Source of the DNA: Epiperipatus broadwayi | Lineage: Eukaryota > Onychophora > Udeonychophora > Euonychophora > Peripatidae | Assembly (NCBI GenBank): GCA_028023455.1 | Contig: JAQFVV010000032.1 | Location: 3,410,001-3,474,000, forward strand | Length of the DNA: 64,000 bases | Direction: 5' to 3' | In this document: piece after piece, positions 1 to 11,118 of the stretch | Layout of the letters: each line of letters opens with the position of its first letter | How positions within the stretch are numbered: position 1 is the stretch's first letter | Program-made: the position numbers and the translations under genes | The notes under the pieces: model-generated | Told to the model about the DNA's origin: nothing | Seen by the model: the letters and a program-made list of their open reading frames with translations, nothing else | Database searches by the model: none

Positions 1-214
1 AAACATTCTACTATGCTTTCCAAATGTTTTTTTTTTTTTATGTTTATAAAAAAAAAATTCGAATAACAACAATCGCAGTAAACTTAGATTGTAATAAAGC
101 AATTTGTTTTTATGAGGAAAACTATGATATTGAATTAAGTTTTTATATTACTCGTGATCCTCCTATCAAATAATTAATTAATATTTATACATGTATACTA
201 TTTAATCTATGCAT

Positions 215-450
215 CTATATGCCTGCTAATTGGACTATTTTTCTATCTACATACCTGTTTACCTGCTTGCCTGCATACCTACCTATCTACTTACTATCCT
301 ACATACCTATTTATCTACCTAGCCTACATAACTATCCATCTATCTTTTTGTCTATGATTATATTTATTTTCTATCTTTTTGTCTGTCTGTTTGCTAATCT
401 GTCATACCATCTCCTTATTTATCTTTTTATCTATCTATATTGTAATGATG
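215..450. repeat. degenerate CTAT/CTAC/CTGC tetranucleotide tract
   Basis: A pyrimidine-rich run of imperfect ctac, ctat and ctgc steps. It stays open in one frame by chance and encodes only low-complexity Leu/Tyr/Ile/Pro, so I treat it as a decayed tetranucleotide microsatellite and not a gene. Confidence 0.6.
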
Positions 451-612
451 TAATCTTGGCTAGCTCTAGTGCTGATGTATTTTACAAGTCTCACAAATCC
501 CTCAAACTAAAATCGATGGATAAATAAAATATTCTAGAGTCTTTGAAAGAAGAGTAATGTAGGGGAAAAAAGTCTCAGTCATGTCTTAATTTCATTTGAA
601 AATATAATTTAT

Positions 613-703
<91 letters not shown>

Positions 704-732
704 CAACAACAAAAAAAAAAATTAATAATAAT
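613..732. repeat. (AAT)n microsatellite with (AAC)n and poly-A end
   Basis: About 28 perfect AAT units run into a few AAC units and then an A run. The same AAT-to-AAC arrangement recurs near 31.75-31.88 kb. Confidence 0.95.
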
Positions 733-2140
733 AATGAAACAGTCAGATCTGTCTATCCTACTGTTTCACCTATTATATGCTATAGTAGTACTTTTATTTA
801 CATACCCATATACCCAAATCCTCATATATTAGACTAATTTTAAAATTAATAATCATAGTTATGTGTGTGTGCGTATATTATAGCATACAATATAGAAAGT
901 GTACATATATGTATAATAAATTGACTTATATGCGCACATATATATTACTGTTTGCTAAATAAATGTTAATCTTGATGTATGTGTAACCAAGACCTATATA
1001 TATGCAGAGAAGAAATAGTGTTATAAATTTAAAAACAAGTTTTTTATAATTTCATTTAAATATTCTTATAAATTTAATATTAGAAATTATAAATATTTCT
1101 GCATAGAGTTAAATTATGTCTAAACATGTTACATATATATATATAATAAAGGTTTGCCAAGTTTCAGATTTGTTTTTTGTAAAGAAATAATTTAATAAAA
1201 TTGATTCATCTCGCTATATCTTGACCTACTTAAAAAGTCAAGAATAAAAACACATTTTAAAATAAGGTGGAATAAATTAACTTGACCAAAGCTGAGGGAC
1301 CCTCTGTAAGAAAAATCAGTAATGCAGCAGGAATCCCTGGGTTTGCCAAGAATATGGTGAACTATTTAGAAAAATGGATCTGAAATTAAGAACTAATTAA
1401 GAACTAAAAAACATGTGGTTTTAGCTTTCATGTTATTACATGTGGTTAATGTAAAGAGCACATGTAGTTGATGTAAGAGGGGGGGAGGTCAGTATAAAGG
1501 CTTATGCAGCCATTTTGCGATTATCAAGATTAAGCTACTGATAATCATTCTTATTGCTAAAGTTGTTAATACTGAAGATGATGGGCTAGTAAGGTAAAAA
1601 GATTTGTTCTCTAATCCCGAAGATGGTCTACAGGATGCAGAAACATGATGATCAATGGCCCAATATTATCAAGAGGATGCCACGAACAACAATGAATAAC
1701 CATGCTGGAGAAAAGAAAAAATATTGTATAATCATAAAATTAAAAAACACTCAGCAATGGCTGCTAAGTTAAACAAAATCCACAAAACAAGAAGTTTGCA
1801 ATGGTCACTTATTAAAAGATCTCAAACAATAGGATTAAAAGCTTATCTAAGGAATTTTAACAACAAATATAGCTGGCAGATATCAAAATGACAACAGATC
1901 ATCATATAAATAGTTCCAGTTTTTCATCAGACCAACAGTTGAGATCACAATCAGATCAATGCAGTTCAGTCAATCAGTCAGTCAGTCTATTATGTATCCA
2001 GAATCAATCATGCAGTGTTAATCTTTAAACTTTTAATTATTTCTTTAAACAAGAGGTTTTTATTTCAATCATTTTTAGACAAAATTATTATACTGCAATA
2101 TTTTTATTATTTCTTTATTAACCCTCATCTTATTTATGAG
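733..2140. other. AT-rich non-coding stretch, no gene seen
   Basis: There is no ORF with protein-like composition. From about 1265 to 1990 the sequence is less AT-rich and contains a CAGTCAGTCAGTC run near 1969-1986. This part may be a solo LTR or LTR fragment, because it ends in the polypurine-like sequence described at 2185-2230. A (TA)n followed by ataataaagg near 1136-1150 could be its far edge, but I could not match it to a second copy. Confidence 0.5.
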
Positions 2141-2184
2141 AACTTTATTTTAATAATTTTTAGACAAAATTTTAATGAATGCTC

Positions 2185-2230
2185 AGTAGCGTTACATTAC
2201 ACTGCCCTCCATTTGAGAGTAAAATGCATC
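2185..2230 (-). mobile_element. LTR end plus polypurine tract remnant
   Basis: On the plus strand a short gttaca motif is followed by a C/T-rich block and tttgagagtaaaatg. The same arrangement borders the left LTR of element E2 at 23477-23511, where it sits exactly where a minus-strand polypurine tract and 3' LTR start should be. This is probably a fragment of a related element in the same orientation. No partner LTR was found. Confidence 0.45.
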
Positions 2231-2394
2231 TTCTGCAAATTTAAAATGAACATTTAAACTAAATCTCATAACTTATCAAAGCTAGCTAAAATTAATATAA
2301 ATGGCCAATATAATTTATACTAATGTATTTTAAACTTTCAAATATTAATTCTTAAGCTAAAATATAAATTTTATTTTACTATTTGATCTGTAAA

Positions 2395-2490
2395 TCTTGC
2401 CTGATTTAATCTGATTTAATTTAATCTGATTCAAGCCAAGTTAAACTAATTTATCCTGATTTGATAATTTAATATTTAATCTATCTTTAA
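2395..2490. repeat. short degenerate TTTAATCTGA tandem repeat
   Basis: Several imperfect head-to-tail copies of a tttaatctga-like decamer can be read here. Confidence 0.5.
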
Positions 2491-2795
2491 TTTCATTTCT
2501 TTTCACTAAGCAAAATAAAGCCAAATCTTAGATTTCACTTGTGTGAAATCTTATTTATAATTTTATGTGCTTTCTTTTAATTAAGTCTATGCCAATATTA
2601 TTTTCAATTATTTGTTTATATATTTGTGCTGTAAATGATTAGATGTTCTCACACGTAGATAATTTTGCATTTATTAGTGCACAAATGAAACTCCCTTCTG
2701 AAATGAATAAAATAAAGCTTGGTTTAGAGATATAATTAAGTGATTGCAAATGCTTAAAAATAGGTCTGCATTCCCAAAATATGTTGTAGCCCTCC

Positions 2796-2799
<4 letters not shown>

Positions 2800-2861
<62 letters not shown>
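2800..2861. repeat. (TA)n microsatellite
   Basis: About 30 uninterrupted TA units, directly abutting the palindromic repeat junction at 2862. Confidence 0.95.
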
Positions 2862-2865
<4 letters not shown>

Positions 2866-2980
2866 GAGAGCGTACCAATAGCTCTAACAAGCTCGTAAAT
2901 TGGTACGCTCTCTATGTGCATTTTTGTAATTACAAGCTCATAAAAGTAATGTCATGTTATATATGACTTGCTTTATTAAT
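2862..2980 (+). repeat. dispersed repeat, two copies joined head to head
   Basis: Bases 2862-2878 and 2900-2916 are perfect inverted copies of a 17-mer containing gagagcgtaccaa. The sequence continuing to about 2980 (tacaagctcataaaag, then gacttgctttatt) matches the repeat unit found at 56.0 and 58.6 kb. The first half is the start of the same repeat on the opposite strand. Confidence 0.7.
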
Positions 2981-3022
2981 TATATATATATATATATATA
3001 TAATTATATATAGCATTTATAT

Positions 3023-3061
<39 letters not shown>
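2979..3061. repeat. (TA)n tracts with internal inverted repeat
   Basis: Two TA runs are separated by tagcatttatatcc. The second run is followed by an inverse copy (atataaatgctta and tatggata), so the block can fold into a (TA)n-capped hairpin. Confidence 0.7.
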
Positions 3062-3064
<3 letters not shown>

Positions 3065-3184
3065 GCTTATATGGATAACTTAATAAATTAGATTCATTAT
3101 ATTTCTTTAATAGCATAATTATAAATACTAATTTATGAACTGATGTACAGTGATTCTATAGAAGGAAACTAATGTTTTGTGTCT

Positions 3185-3700
3185 CAATTTTATTATATAA
3201 TAATGTAGTCAGTGGGGAAAATGGGTCCTTAGGAAGTGCATATACTTATTGCTGTATATTATCTCTTTAATGGGCTTCTGGTTTTAATGGCCACTCCATC
3301 TCTTTAGTTCACACAGCTCTCTTTTCACACTGGGCTTTGGTTTTAAGAGCCACCCCATTACTTTTTTTTAGGACTGGATCACAAGCATCCAGATATCTTG
3401 ATAAGCTGTTCAATCACCTAGACTAAAAGGTCTTTTTCACAGCAATGGGTGTGATGGAAGGGAACTGGTTACACGGTAATGAATCCTATGAGCAAGCATA
3501 CATTCAAGATGCACAGACTCAGATTATGTATTTTATATACACCTTAGTATCTGAAGTTTTACTATCCACCATCAGTTCATCCCTTTATAATAATTTATAA
3601 TTCAGTTTTGATCTGAAACCAAATCTAGTTTTGTAAGCTTATAATCTATATAGAGAATTGTGTACCAATCAAATAAAATATTTATGATTACTTCTGTGAA
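3185..3700. other. non-coding stretch with a short direct duplication
   Basis: Two approximate copies of a 34-base segment (gggcttctggttttaatggc and gggctttggttttaagagcc) lie near 3270 and 3330. No gene or named repeat was recognised. Confidence 0.5.
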
Positions 3701-3808
3701 TTAACTAAAGCAAATCTAAGCCCCAAAACATAGCATAAATAAGGCATAGATAATCATGAGCTAAACTTGAAATAAATCTGTAGTGCTGTAATAATAAGCT
3801 CATAAAAT

Positions 3809-3992
3809 TGTAACTTGGTAAATTATAAATCATCATCACCTGCGAGTGAGAAAAAATACTAAATTTGAAAATTAAACAAAATGTAACTTGATAAATCATC
3901 ATCACCTGCGAGTGAGACCAAATACTAAACCTGTAAATTAAATAGCATGTAACTTGTTCAATCATCATTATCTGTGAGTGAAACAAATTTTT
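3809..3992. repeat. minisatellite, 66-73 bp unit, about 2.6 copies
   Basis: Units begin at 3809, 3882 and 3948, each starting tgtaacttg and containing aatcatcatcacctgcgagt or a close variant. The reverse strand stays open across them and gives a repetitive peptide, which I regard as incidental. Confidence 0.85.
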
Positions 3993-4001
3993 GTCATTCA
4001 A

Positions 4002-4539
4002 TTGTTTTATTTTATTTTATTACTTATATTTTGGCTTTTATTAAATTTGTTTAAAATATAACTCTGCTTTCTGACAGAGATATTTTAAGTGCTGGCTCTG
4101 GCTAAGCATTTATCATAAAGCTTGTAGAGGAATTGGCAATCCTCATTGTTTATAACTCTGCTTAGTGTCTCAATTTTCGCTCATTATTCATTAGTTAGGT
4201 ATTAACTAGTACTTAGTTATTGTTTGAATATTTATGAATCACAATCTCAATTTAATGTTGCCTGTTAGTTGAGCTACATCTATATAGCTATACTGTTAAA
4301 TATGCTAATTTACATCAAAGTCTCATGTTCCACCAATGTCCTACTGCTGGCATGTGAATTAGGAAAATACTGGCGTAGCCTCATATATGTCATCCATAAG
4401 AGTAGTAAATCTTTGAGCATTGGTAAAGTAACTGAGGTGAGATTGGATTCGGGGTCTCAACAACCTCATTTCGATCAGCCATGAGATGATTTGCTAAAAC
4501 TCTGGATTTTGTTCATGAATGTACAGATATGACCGTTAA

Positions 4540-4594
<55 letters not shown>

Positions 4595-5600
4595 TGTTTA
4601 TTCATAAAAAGATATTTGTAGAATGTTTAAAGATTCATATGATTTAATATCTATGAGTTATATCTATCTATCTCATAATGCTACTTAATTTTTTTTTCTT
4701 CTAAAAGTTAAATCCTATCAAAAAAAAATAAAAAACCAAGAGCTAATTAAAGATAATTATATAGTTTGATTAAAGATAAATTCAATGAAACAGCATGCAA
4801 TTTAAGATAATTAAAAACATAACTTGTAAATAAAAAAGGGCAGATTAGTAGCAAATCAGAGAAAATAAAAACAAGTTAAAGCTTTTTGCGAAGAGTTGTT
4901 CTTGCAGAGCATGATTATAAAAAGAAAAAAGAGAAAAAATAACAACATCTGTGGAGAGCTAACATCACATAGCTTGAAAAGATTTTAGTTGTAGCTTTAG
5001 TAAGCATTATACATCTTCTAAAAAATCAGATGTTATATATATAGTATTTTACAATATAATAACTATATCTTTCTTATTGTACATTCAAATCCATATAATA
5101 TAATATGAAATTATCTATGCTCTTTATTATTGTTTCACAATGCTTTATTTATAACCCTTTTTTTTTTCTTGAAGATTGCTGGGGCAATCAAAACTGTCAA
5201 AAAAGAAGAGCATAGAGGATTTAGTATTTTGTAGTACTGATACAAAACAGCTGGAATGTCAAAGTTTAAAACAAAGGTTATATGATTTGCTAATCCCATC
5301 TCATGTGGACTAGTCACAGCCTGAACAATGTAAGCTTACAAATCTTGAAGAAGTGACTATAAGAAATCCAGAGATGGAGGAGATATAAAGTATAGCTTCT
5401 TTCCACATCATAACTGTTTCTCATTACCTGCACTTGTATAGTCCATGTATTTAAGCAATAGACTACTCAAAATCAAAGAAAATCCAACCAAAATGAATCT
5501 ATAGAGACTTTAATATCCCACTTCAAAATCAAGATTATCTATTGATAATAAGCTTACTAAATTGTTCAGAGAAACCCACATTAAAATCTTAAATTTATAT
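4002..5600. other. AT-rich non-coding stretch
   Basis: It contains an (AAT)n microsatellite at 4538-4593 and a slightly GC-richer patch at 4370-4500. No exon with splice signals or protein-like reading frame was recognised. Confidence 0.5.
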
Positions 5601-5604
5601 GCAT

Positions 5605-5616
5605 AGAAATAAAAGA

Positions 5617-5654
<38 letters not shown>

Positions 5655-5742
5655 TCTTTTATTTCTAAATTCATAAATGTCTATATTCAACAATATATAT
5701 ATATATATATATATATTGTTGAATATAGACATTTATGAATTT
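5605..5742. repeat. two adjacent (TA)n-cored perfect palindromes
   Basis: The first hairpin has arms tagaaataaaagactta and its reverse complement around a TA core (about 5605-5665). The second starts within a few bases, with arms aattcataaatgtctatatt and so on around a second TA core (about 5667-5742). The arms are unrelated in sequence. They look like two independent palindromes placed back to back. Confidence 0.9.
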
Positions 5743-6378
5743 TTATTGATGTAGGATAACTTGATATATATGTTTTTTAAATGTATATAATTATTTAATT
5801 GTGACAATTGTTTGATATTCTTTATTATGTGAATTGATTTATTACTCTAGTCATTAAGCAATAATGTTTGCAGGTAATTTCCATATCAATCGAGATTTTC
5901 TTAAATCAATAATGTTATTAAATTATTTAGTTGCCTGTGCATTCTTCACTCAGAAGTCTCACTCTAATGGATATGTAACAATCATTCACTGATTTGGGCA
6001 TTCATGCTCTAAGCTAAGCAAAGTTGTATTGTTACTGTGAGATCTGTGATGATGGCATTAGAGGGTAATATATTCATAAAAAAGTGACACATTGAATTAG
6101 AGTTAATGGAGTCCAAAACTTGCACATTCAAATATACACTTAATGAATGAATGTTAAGCATGATCTTCTAAGATAGGATTTGATATAGAGTATCTCAAGT
6201 AAGCAGTTTTATAAGAGATACATGATTTGATCACCATTATCAAATATCCATTTTAAATTTAATTAATTGAAATTCAAATGTCAATTAATTTTCTGTAAAA
6301 TAATGAAATACATATTGCTTGAAAATAATTCTGTTATACACTAAAAGTGTTATCTGTGCATTAATGTATATATATATA
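5743..6378. other. non-coding flank of element E1
   Basis: AT-rich sequence with no gene seen. It ends in a short (TA)n tract at about 6367-6378 into which E1 is inserted. Confidence 0.6.
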
Positions 6379-8422
6379 TTATAATGATCGAAATGAAAGT
6401 GAAGATCGAATCTAACCGCAAAAACAATATCTGCTCTACAAGGCGCCATCTAGGCATTTAAACCTAGAAAAATTTATAAAGTAGGCAGATACGCGCTGTT
6501 AAGATTCCACTTTATTTAAATATTCCGATCGTTAGCCCAAGTCACTAGCTCAGCGGAGACGCAGAGATAAAAATCTATATTTTAATTTATATCTTAAATA
6601 TCAATAAATAAAAGCCACTGCCAGAAATTAACACATAAAAATATTTATTTACGCACATATAAAATAACATTTAAATTTTGAGGAATAAGTTTAACATTTT
6701 AGATTTTTATATTAACTTTTAATTTTACATTTAACTAAGTTTCAATGAGTTTAATATTTTATTTAGATAGTCAAGTATGAATAGACTACATAGATCTGCA
6801 TTTGAAAAGAAAATATTCTTCCCTGATTTAACCTTAGGCAACAAATTTCGCAACCAAACTGGCGCCAATCCATCTGATACATTCATGTATTCAATGTAGC
6901 ATGATACGACAACACAAAATACTATACTGTCAGGAAAGTACATCTGAACAATAAGTAGAAATAGAGAAGACATTGACTCTCCACCAACAGGAATGTGACA
7001 TCTGTTGGCGAGTAGAATAATAAACAAAAAACTCCATAGGAATGGACTGCGGTCTTCTGCCGACTTACAAACCCATCCATAGGCAAACAGAAGGTGTGTG
7101 GCATATATATGCAATCCTGCCCGAAGCGGATCTCATACTACATCTACTATTACACAAATATATCCAATCCATTGAACCAATTCAACTATGAAATGAATAA
7201 CCTAAGATTACCCTCCCTTAATATAACTTTACAAAACTATATAGCCATTCATGCCTGACTTAAATTTAACATTTAGATATGTTCGCACAAATGAATTTTA
7301 TAAAATTTGTTTTAAAATGTTGAGTATAAATCAGCTGCACAGATTCCACGGTCAAAAACATTCCAAATTAAAGACAACCGATCAAAATACAAAGTCATCG
7401 ATAAGCGTCACTTGCATAGGGAATATACAAATCCCATTAGCATTCATCGTAAGATGCCGCAGTGATATCGTTGACCTATATATTCTAATCGAATGTAAAA
7501 ACCACAACATAATCAACCGCTAAAGAATCTATGCAATGTCTATACCCAACCTAAATTTCATCATTTAAAATTTAAACAACAAATAATTTATACAATAAGA
7601 GAAAAAAAAAATGGAAATGATTTTTATCAATCGGAAAACATATAAAATTAAACATTATTAATTTGATTTAAAAACTTACAAAAGTCAGATAAGAGTCCGT
7701 TTTAACATTTAAGTTGGCTTGTTTATCAATTTATAAAACTTGACGAAAGTTCTTAATTGATTTTAATAATTGTTCATTTCATATAGCTTATGGTAGAAGA
7801 GTCCAGGTTCCTGTTTTTAATTCCCGCGATGCCTCCATTGGAAGATAATGTTCTGGAGATGGAAATAGCTGGTTCAAGGTATCACAGTCTTTTCCTTTTT
7901 CTTTTTTAAATAGAGAGTGTGGTATGTGCGTCCTACCACAACTCTCAAACACACAACGCTGGAACTCAATATTTCTCTTTTTATAGTAAATCTCCAGATT
8001 GAATGAACAAAGACGTCACTAATCCAAATTTTCGTTCGGGTCTGGGCTGAGGCTTGGTGCTTCCATTGGTCAAGCTAATTTCTTTTTATTTTCTTATCTA
8101 TCTTTCATCAGATCATTTTAATTATACAAGAGCCCAAAGCTAGCTTGCTTTTCAAACAATTTATAAACAATCATTTCCATTTACAGATTACATTAATTAA
8201 TACCTGTTTTTATTTTTAAATCTTGTACTTTTTTATAAAAAAAGTACGTTCAAATACTTATTTGTTTTTTTAAAAAAAAATATTTTTAAAGTTTGGCATC
8301 TGTGCGAATGTATATACATTTAACAAACATTTTAATTTTAGCATTTAGTTTTTTACTTTTATTTGCGAACTTTTAATTTTTTATTTTAAATTAATGTAAC
8401 GACATATTTATATATCGTTACA
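6379..8422 (-). repeat. E1 LTR, left copy (3' LTR)
   Basis: It matches 9071-11118 along its whole length. On the minus strand a 127-codon ORF (6731-7114) overlies the same position as a 124-codon ORF in the other copy. On the plus strand a 90-codon ORF (7251-7523) has a counterpart at 9946-10218. No domain is recognisable in either. I treat them as unproven. Confidence 0.85.
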
Positions 8423-9070
8423 TATCAGTAAACTTCCTCAAAAAACAAAAACATTAAAAAAAAAAAGAATTTACTTAGTGTTAGTAATTACGTTACACAA
8501 ATTGATTATATATGAAAATTTCAAAAGGACAAAACTTTTTTTTTTACAAGACAAAACAGTAATTACACACAAATATAATGATTAAAAAAAAATTGACTGT
8601 TGATTCCCTATTACCAGCTAAATTTCTGCCCCCTCCCTTCCAAGTTTTATTTCTCCTACCTTTAACTATTACTTAGGCAAGTTGAACGATTAGATTTTAA
8701 TTTAACAAGACTTTTTTTAAAAAAAAAATTATGATTTATATTTATTATTACATTTTATTCCTCGCATTTATATTTACATATGCGCAATTTTTCTTACTGG
8801 CAGCACTTTTTAAACAAAACTTCAAACTGCAACTCCACGTCAATACAAACAAATATATTTATACAATTTCAGAAAAAAATTTACGGGAGATTAAAAGTAT
8901 TAGTGGTTTTTAACATCGGAACTTTAAAAAATGTTAAAAAAAAAAAAATGCATGATTCACTTTTAAAATTCTTAGGGCACTCGTGATTTATTAAAGATAG
9001 AAAATTTCATCATCATCAATTCCTCTTCTCAGGGTCAATCTCTGAGGTAAGGCCACACTTGGGACACCAA
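8423..9070 (-). other. E1 interior, non-coding
   Basis: The 648 bp between the LTRs contain A-runs and short ORFs without protein-like composition. The right-hand end carries the primer-binding-site-like sequence. The left-hand end shows only a weak purine-rich tract on the minus strand. Confidence 0.7.
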
Positions 9071-11118
9071 TTATAATGATCGAAATGAAAGTGAAGATCG
9101 AATCTAACTGCAAACTACGATATCTGCTCTACAAGGTGCCATCTAGGCATTTAAACCTAGAAAAATTTATAGAGTAGGCAGATATGCGCTGTTAAGATTC
9201 CACTTTATTTAAATATTCCGATCGTTAGCCCAAGTCACTAGCTCAGCGGAGACGCAGAGATAAAAATCTATATCTTAATTTATATCTTAAATATCAATAA
9301 ATAAAAGCCACTGCCAGAAATTAACACATAAAAATATTTATTTATACACATATAAATAACATTTAAATTTTGAGGAATAAATTCAACATTTTAGATTTTT
9401 CTATTAATCTTTTAATTTTACATTTAACTAAGTTTCAATGAGTTTAATATTTTATTTAAATAGTCAAGTATGAATAGACTACATAGATCTGCATTTGAAA
9501 AGAAAATATTCTTCCCTGATTTAACCTTAGGCAACAAATTTCGCAACCAAACTGGCGCCAATCCATCTGATACATTCATGTATTCAATGTAGCATGATAC
9601 GACAACACAAAATACTATACTGTCAGGAATGTACATCTGAACAGTAAGTAGAATTAGAGAAGACATTGACTCTCCACCAACAGGAATGTTACATCTGTTG
9701 GCAAGTAGAACAATAAACAAAAAAACTCCATAGGAATGGACTGCGGTCTTCTGCCGACTTACAAACCCATCCATAGGCAAACAGAAGGTGTGTGGCATAT
9801 ATATGCAATCCTGCCCGAAGCGGATCTCATACTACATCTACTAATTACACAAATATATCCAATCCATTGAGCCAATTCAACTACGAAACGAATAACCTAA
9901 GATTACCCTCCCTTAATATAACTTTACAAAACTATATAGCCATTCATGCCCGACTTAAATTTAACATTTAGATACGTTCGCACAAATGAATTTTATAAAA
10001 TTTGTTTTAAAATGTTGAGTATAGATCAGCTGCACAGATTCCATGGTCAAAAACATTCCAAATTAAACACAACCGATCAAAATACAAAGTCATCGATAAG
10101 CGTCACTTGCATAGGGAATATACAAATCCCATTAGCATTCATCGTAAGATGCCACAGTGATATCGTTGACCTATATATTCTAATCGAATGTGAAAACCAC
10201 AACATAATCAACCGCTAAAGAATCTATGCAACATCTATACCCAACCTAAATTTCATCATTTAAAATTTAAACAACAAATAATTTATACAATAAGAGAAAA
10301 AAAAAATGGAAATGATTTTTATCAATCGGAAAACATATAAAATTAAACATTATTAATTTGATTTAAAAACTTACAAAAGTCAGATAAGAGTCCGTTTTAA
10401 CATTTAAGTTGGCTTGTTTATCAATTTATAAAACTTGATGAAAGTTCTTAATTGATTTTAATAATTGTTCATTTCATATAGCTTATGGTAGAAGAGTCCA
10501 GGTTCCTGTTTTTAATTCCCGTGATGCCTCCATTGGAAGATAATGTTCTGGAGATGGCAATAGCTGGTTCAAGGTATCACAGTCTTTTCCTTTTTCTTTT
10601 TTTAAATAGAGAGTGTGGTATGTGCGTCCTACCACAACTCTCAAACACACAATGCTGGAACTCAATATTTCTCTTTTTATAGTAAATCTCCAGATTGAAT
10701 GAACAAAGACGTCACTAATCCAAATTTTCATTCGGGTCCGGGCTGAGGCTTGGTGCTTCCATTGGTCAAGCTAATTTCTTTTTATTTTCTTATCTATCTT
10801 TCATCAGATCATTTTAATTATACAAGAGCCCAAAGCTAGCTTGCTTTTCAAACAATTTATAAACAATCATTTCCATTTACAGATTACATTAATTAATACC
10901 TGTTTTTATTTTTAAATCTTGTACTTTTTTATAAAAAAAAGTACGTTCAAATACTTATTTGTTTTTTTAAAAAAAATATTTTTAAAGTTTGGCATCTGTG
11001 CGAATGTATATACGTTTAACAAACATTTTAATTTTAGCGTTTAGTTTTTTACTTTTATTTGCAAACTTTTAATTTTTTATTTTAAATTAATGTAACGACA
11101 TATTTATATATCATTACA
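9071..11118 (-). repeat. E1 LTR, right copy (5' LTR)
   Basis: Direct repeat of 6379-8422. It ends in attaca followed by (AT)n, matching the TA-rich left flank of the element. Confidence 0.85.

Larger units (their letters stand above)
6379..11118 (-). mobile_element. E1: non-autonomous LTR element with long LTRs
   Basis: Two direct repeats of about 2.04 kb (6379-8422 and 9071-11118) flank a 0.65 kb interior without coding sequence. On the minus strand each repeat begins TGTAACGA and ends ATTATAA. The interior next to the right-hand LTR reads, on the minus strand, TTGGTGTCCCAAGTGTGGCC, which sits where a primer-binding site should be and resembles a degraded tRNA-Lys site. The outer flanks are (TA)n on both sides. 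The LTRs are nearly identical, differing by scattered transitions and homopolymer indels. With no gag or pol, the element would need enzymes in trans. Confidence 0.85.

Noticed and set aside
219-527. 102-codon Leu/Tyr/Pro-rich ORF resembling a membrane protein
   Set aside because: It follows a decayed CTAT/CTAC tetranucleotide tract, so the hydrophobicity is a by-product of pyrimidine-rich repeats.
3809-3992. CRISPR-like array
   Set aside because: There are only about 2.6 units, with unit-to-unit similarity across the whole length and no unique spacers. It is a eukaryotic minisatellite.
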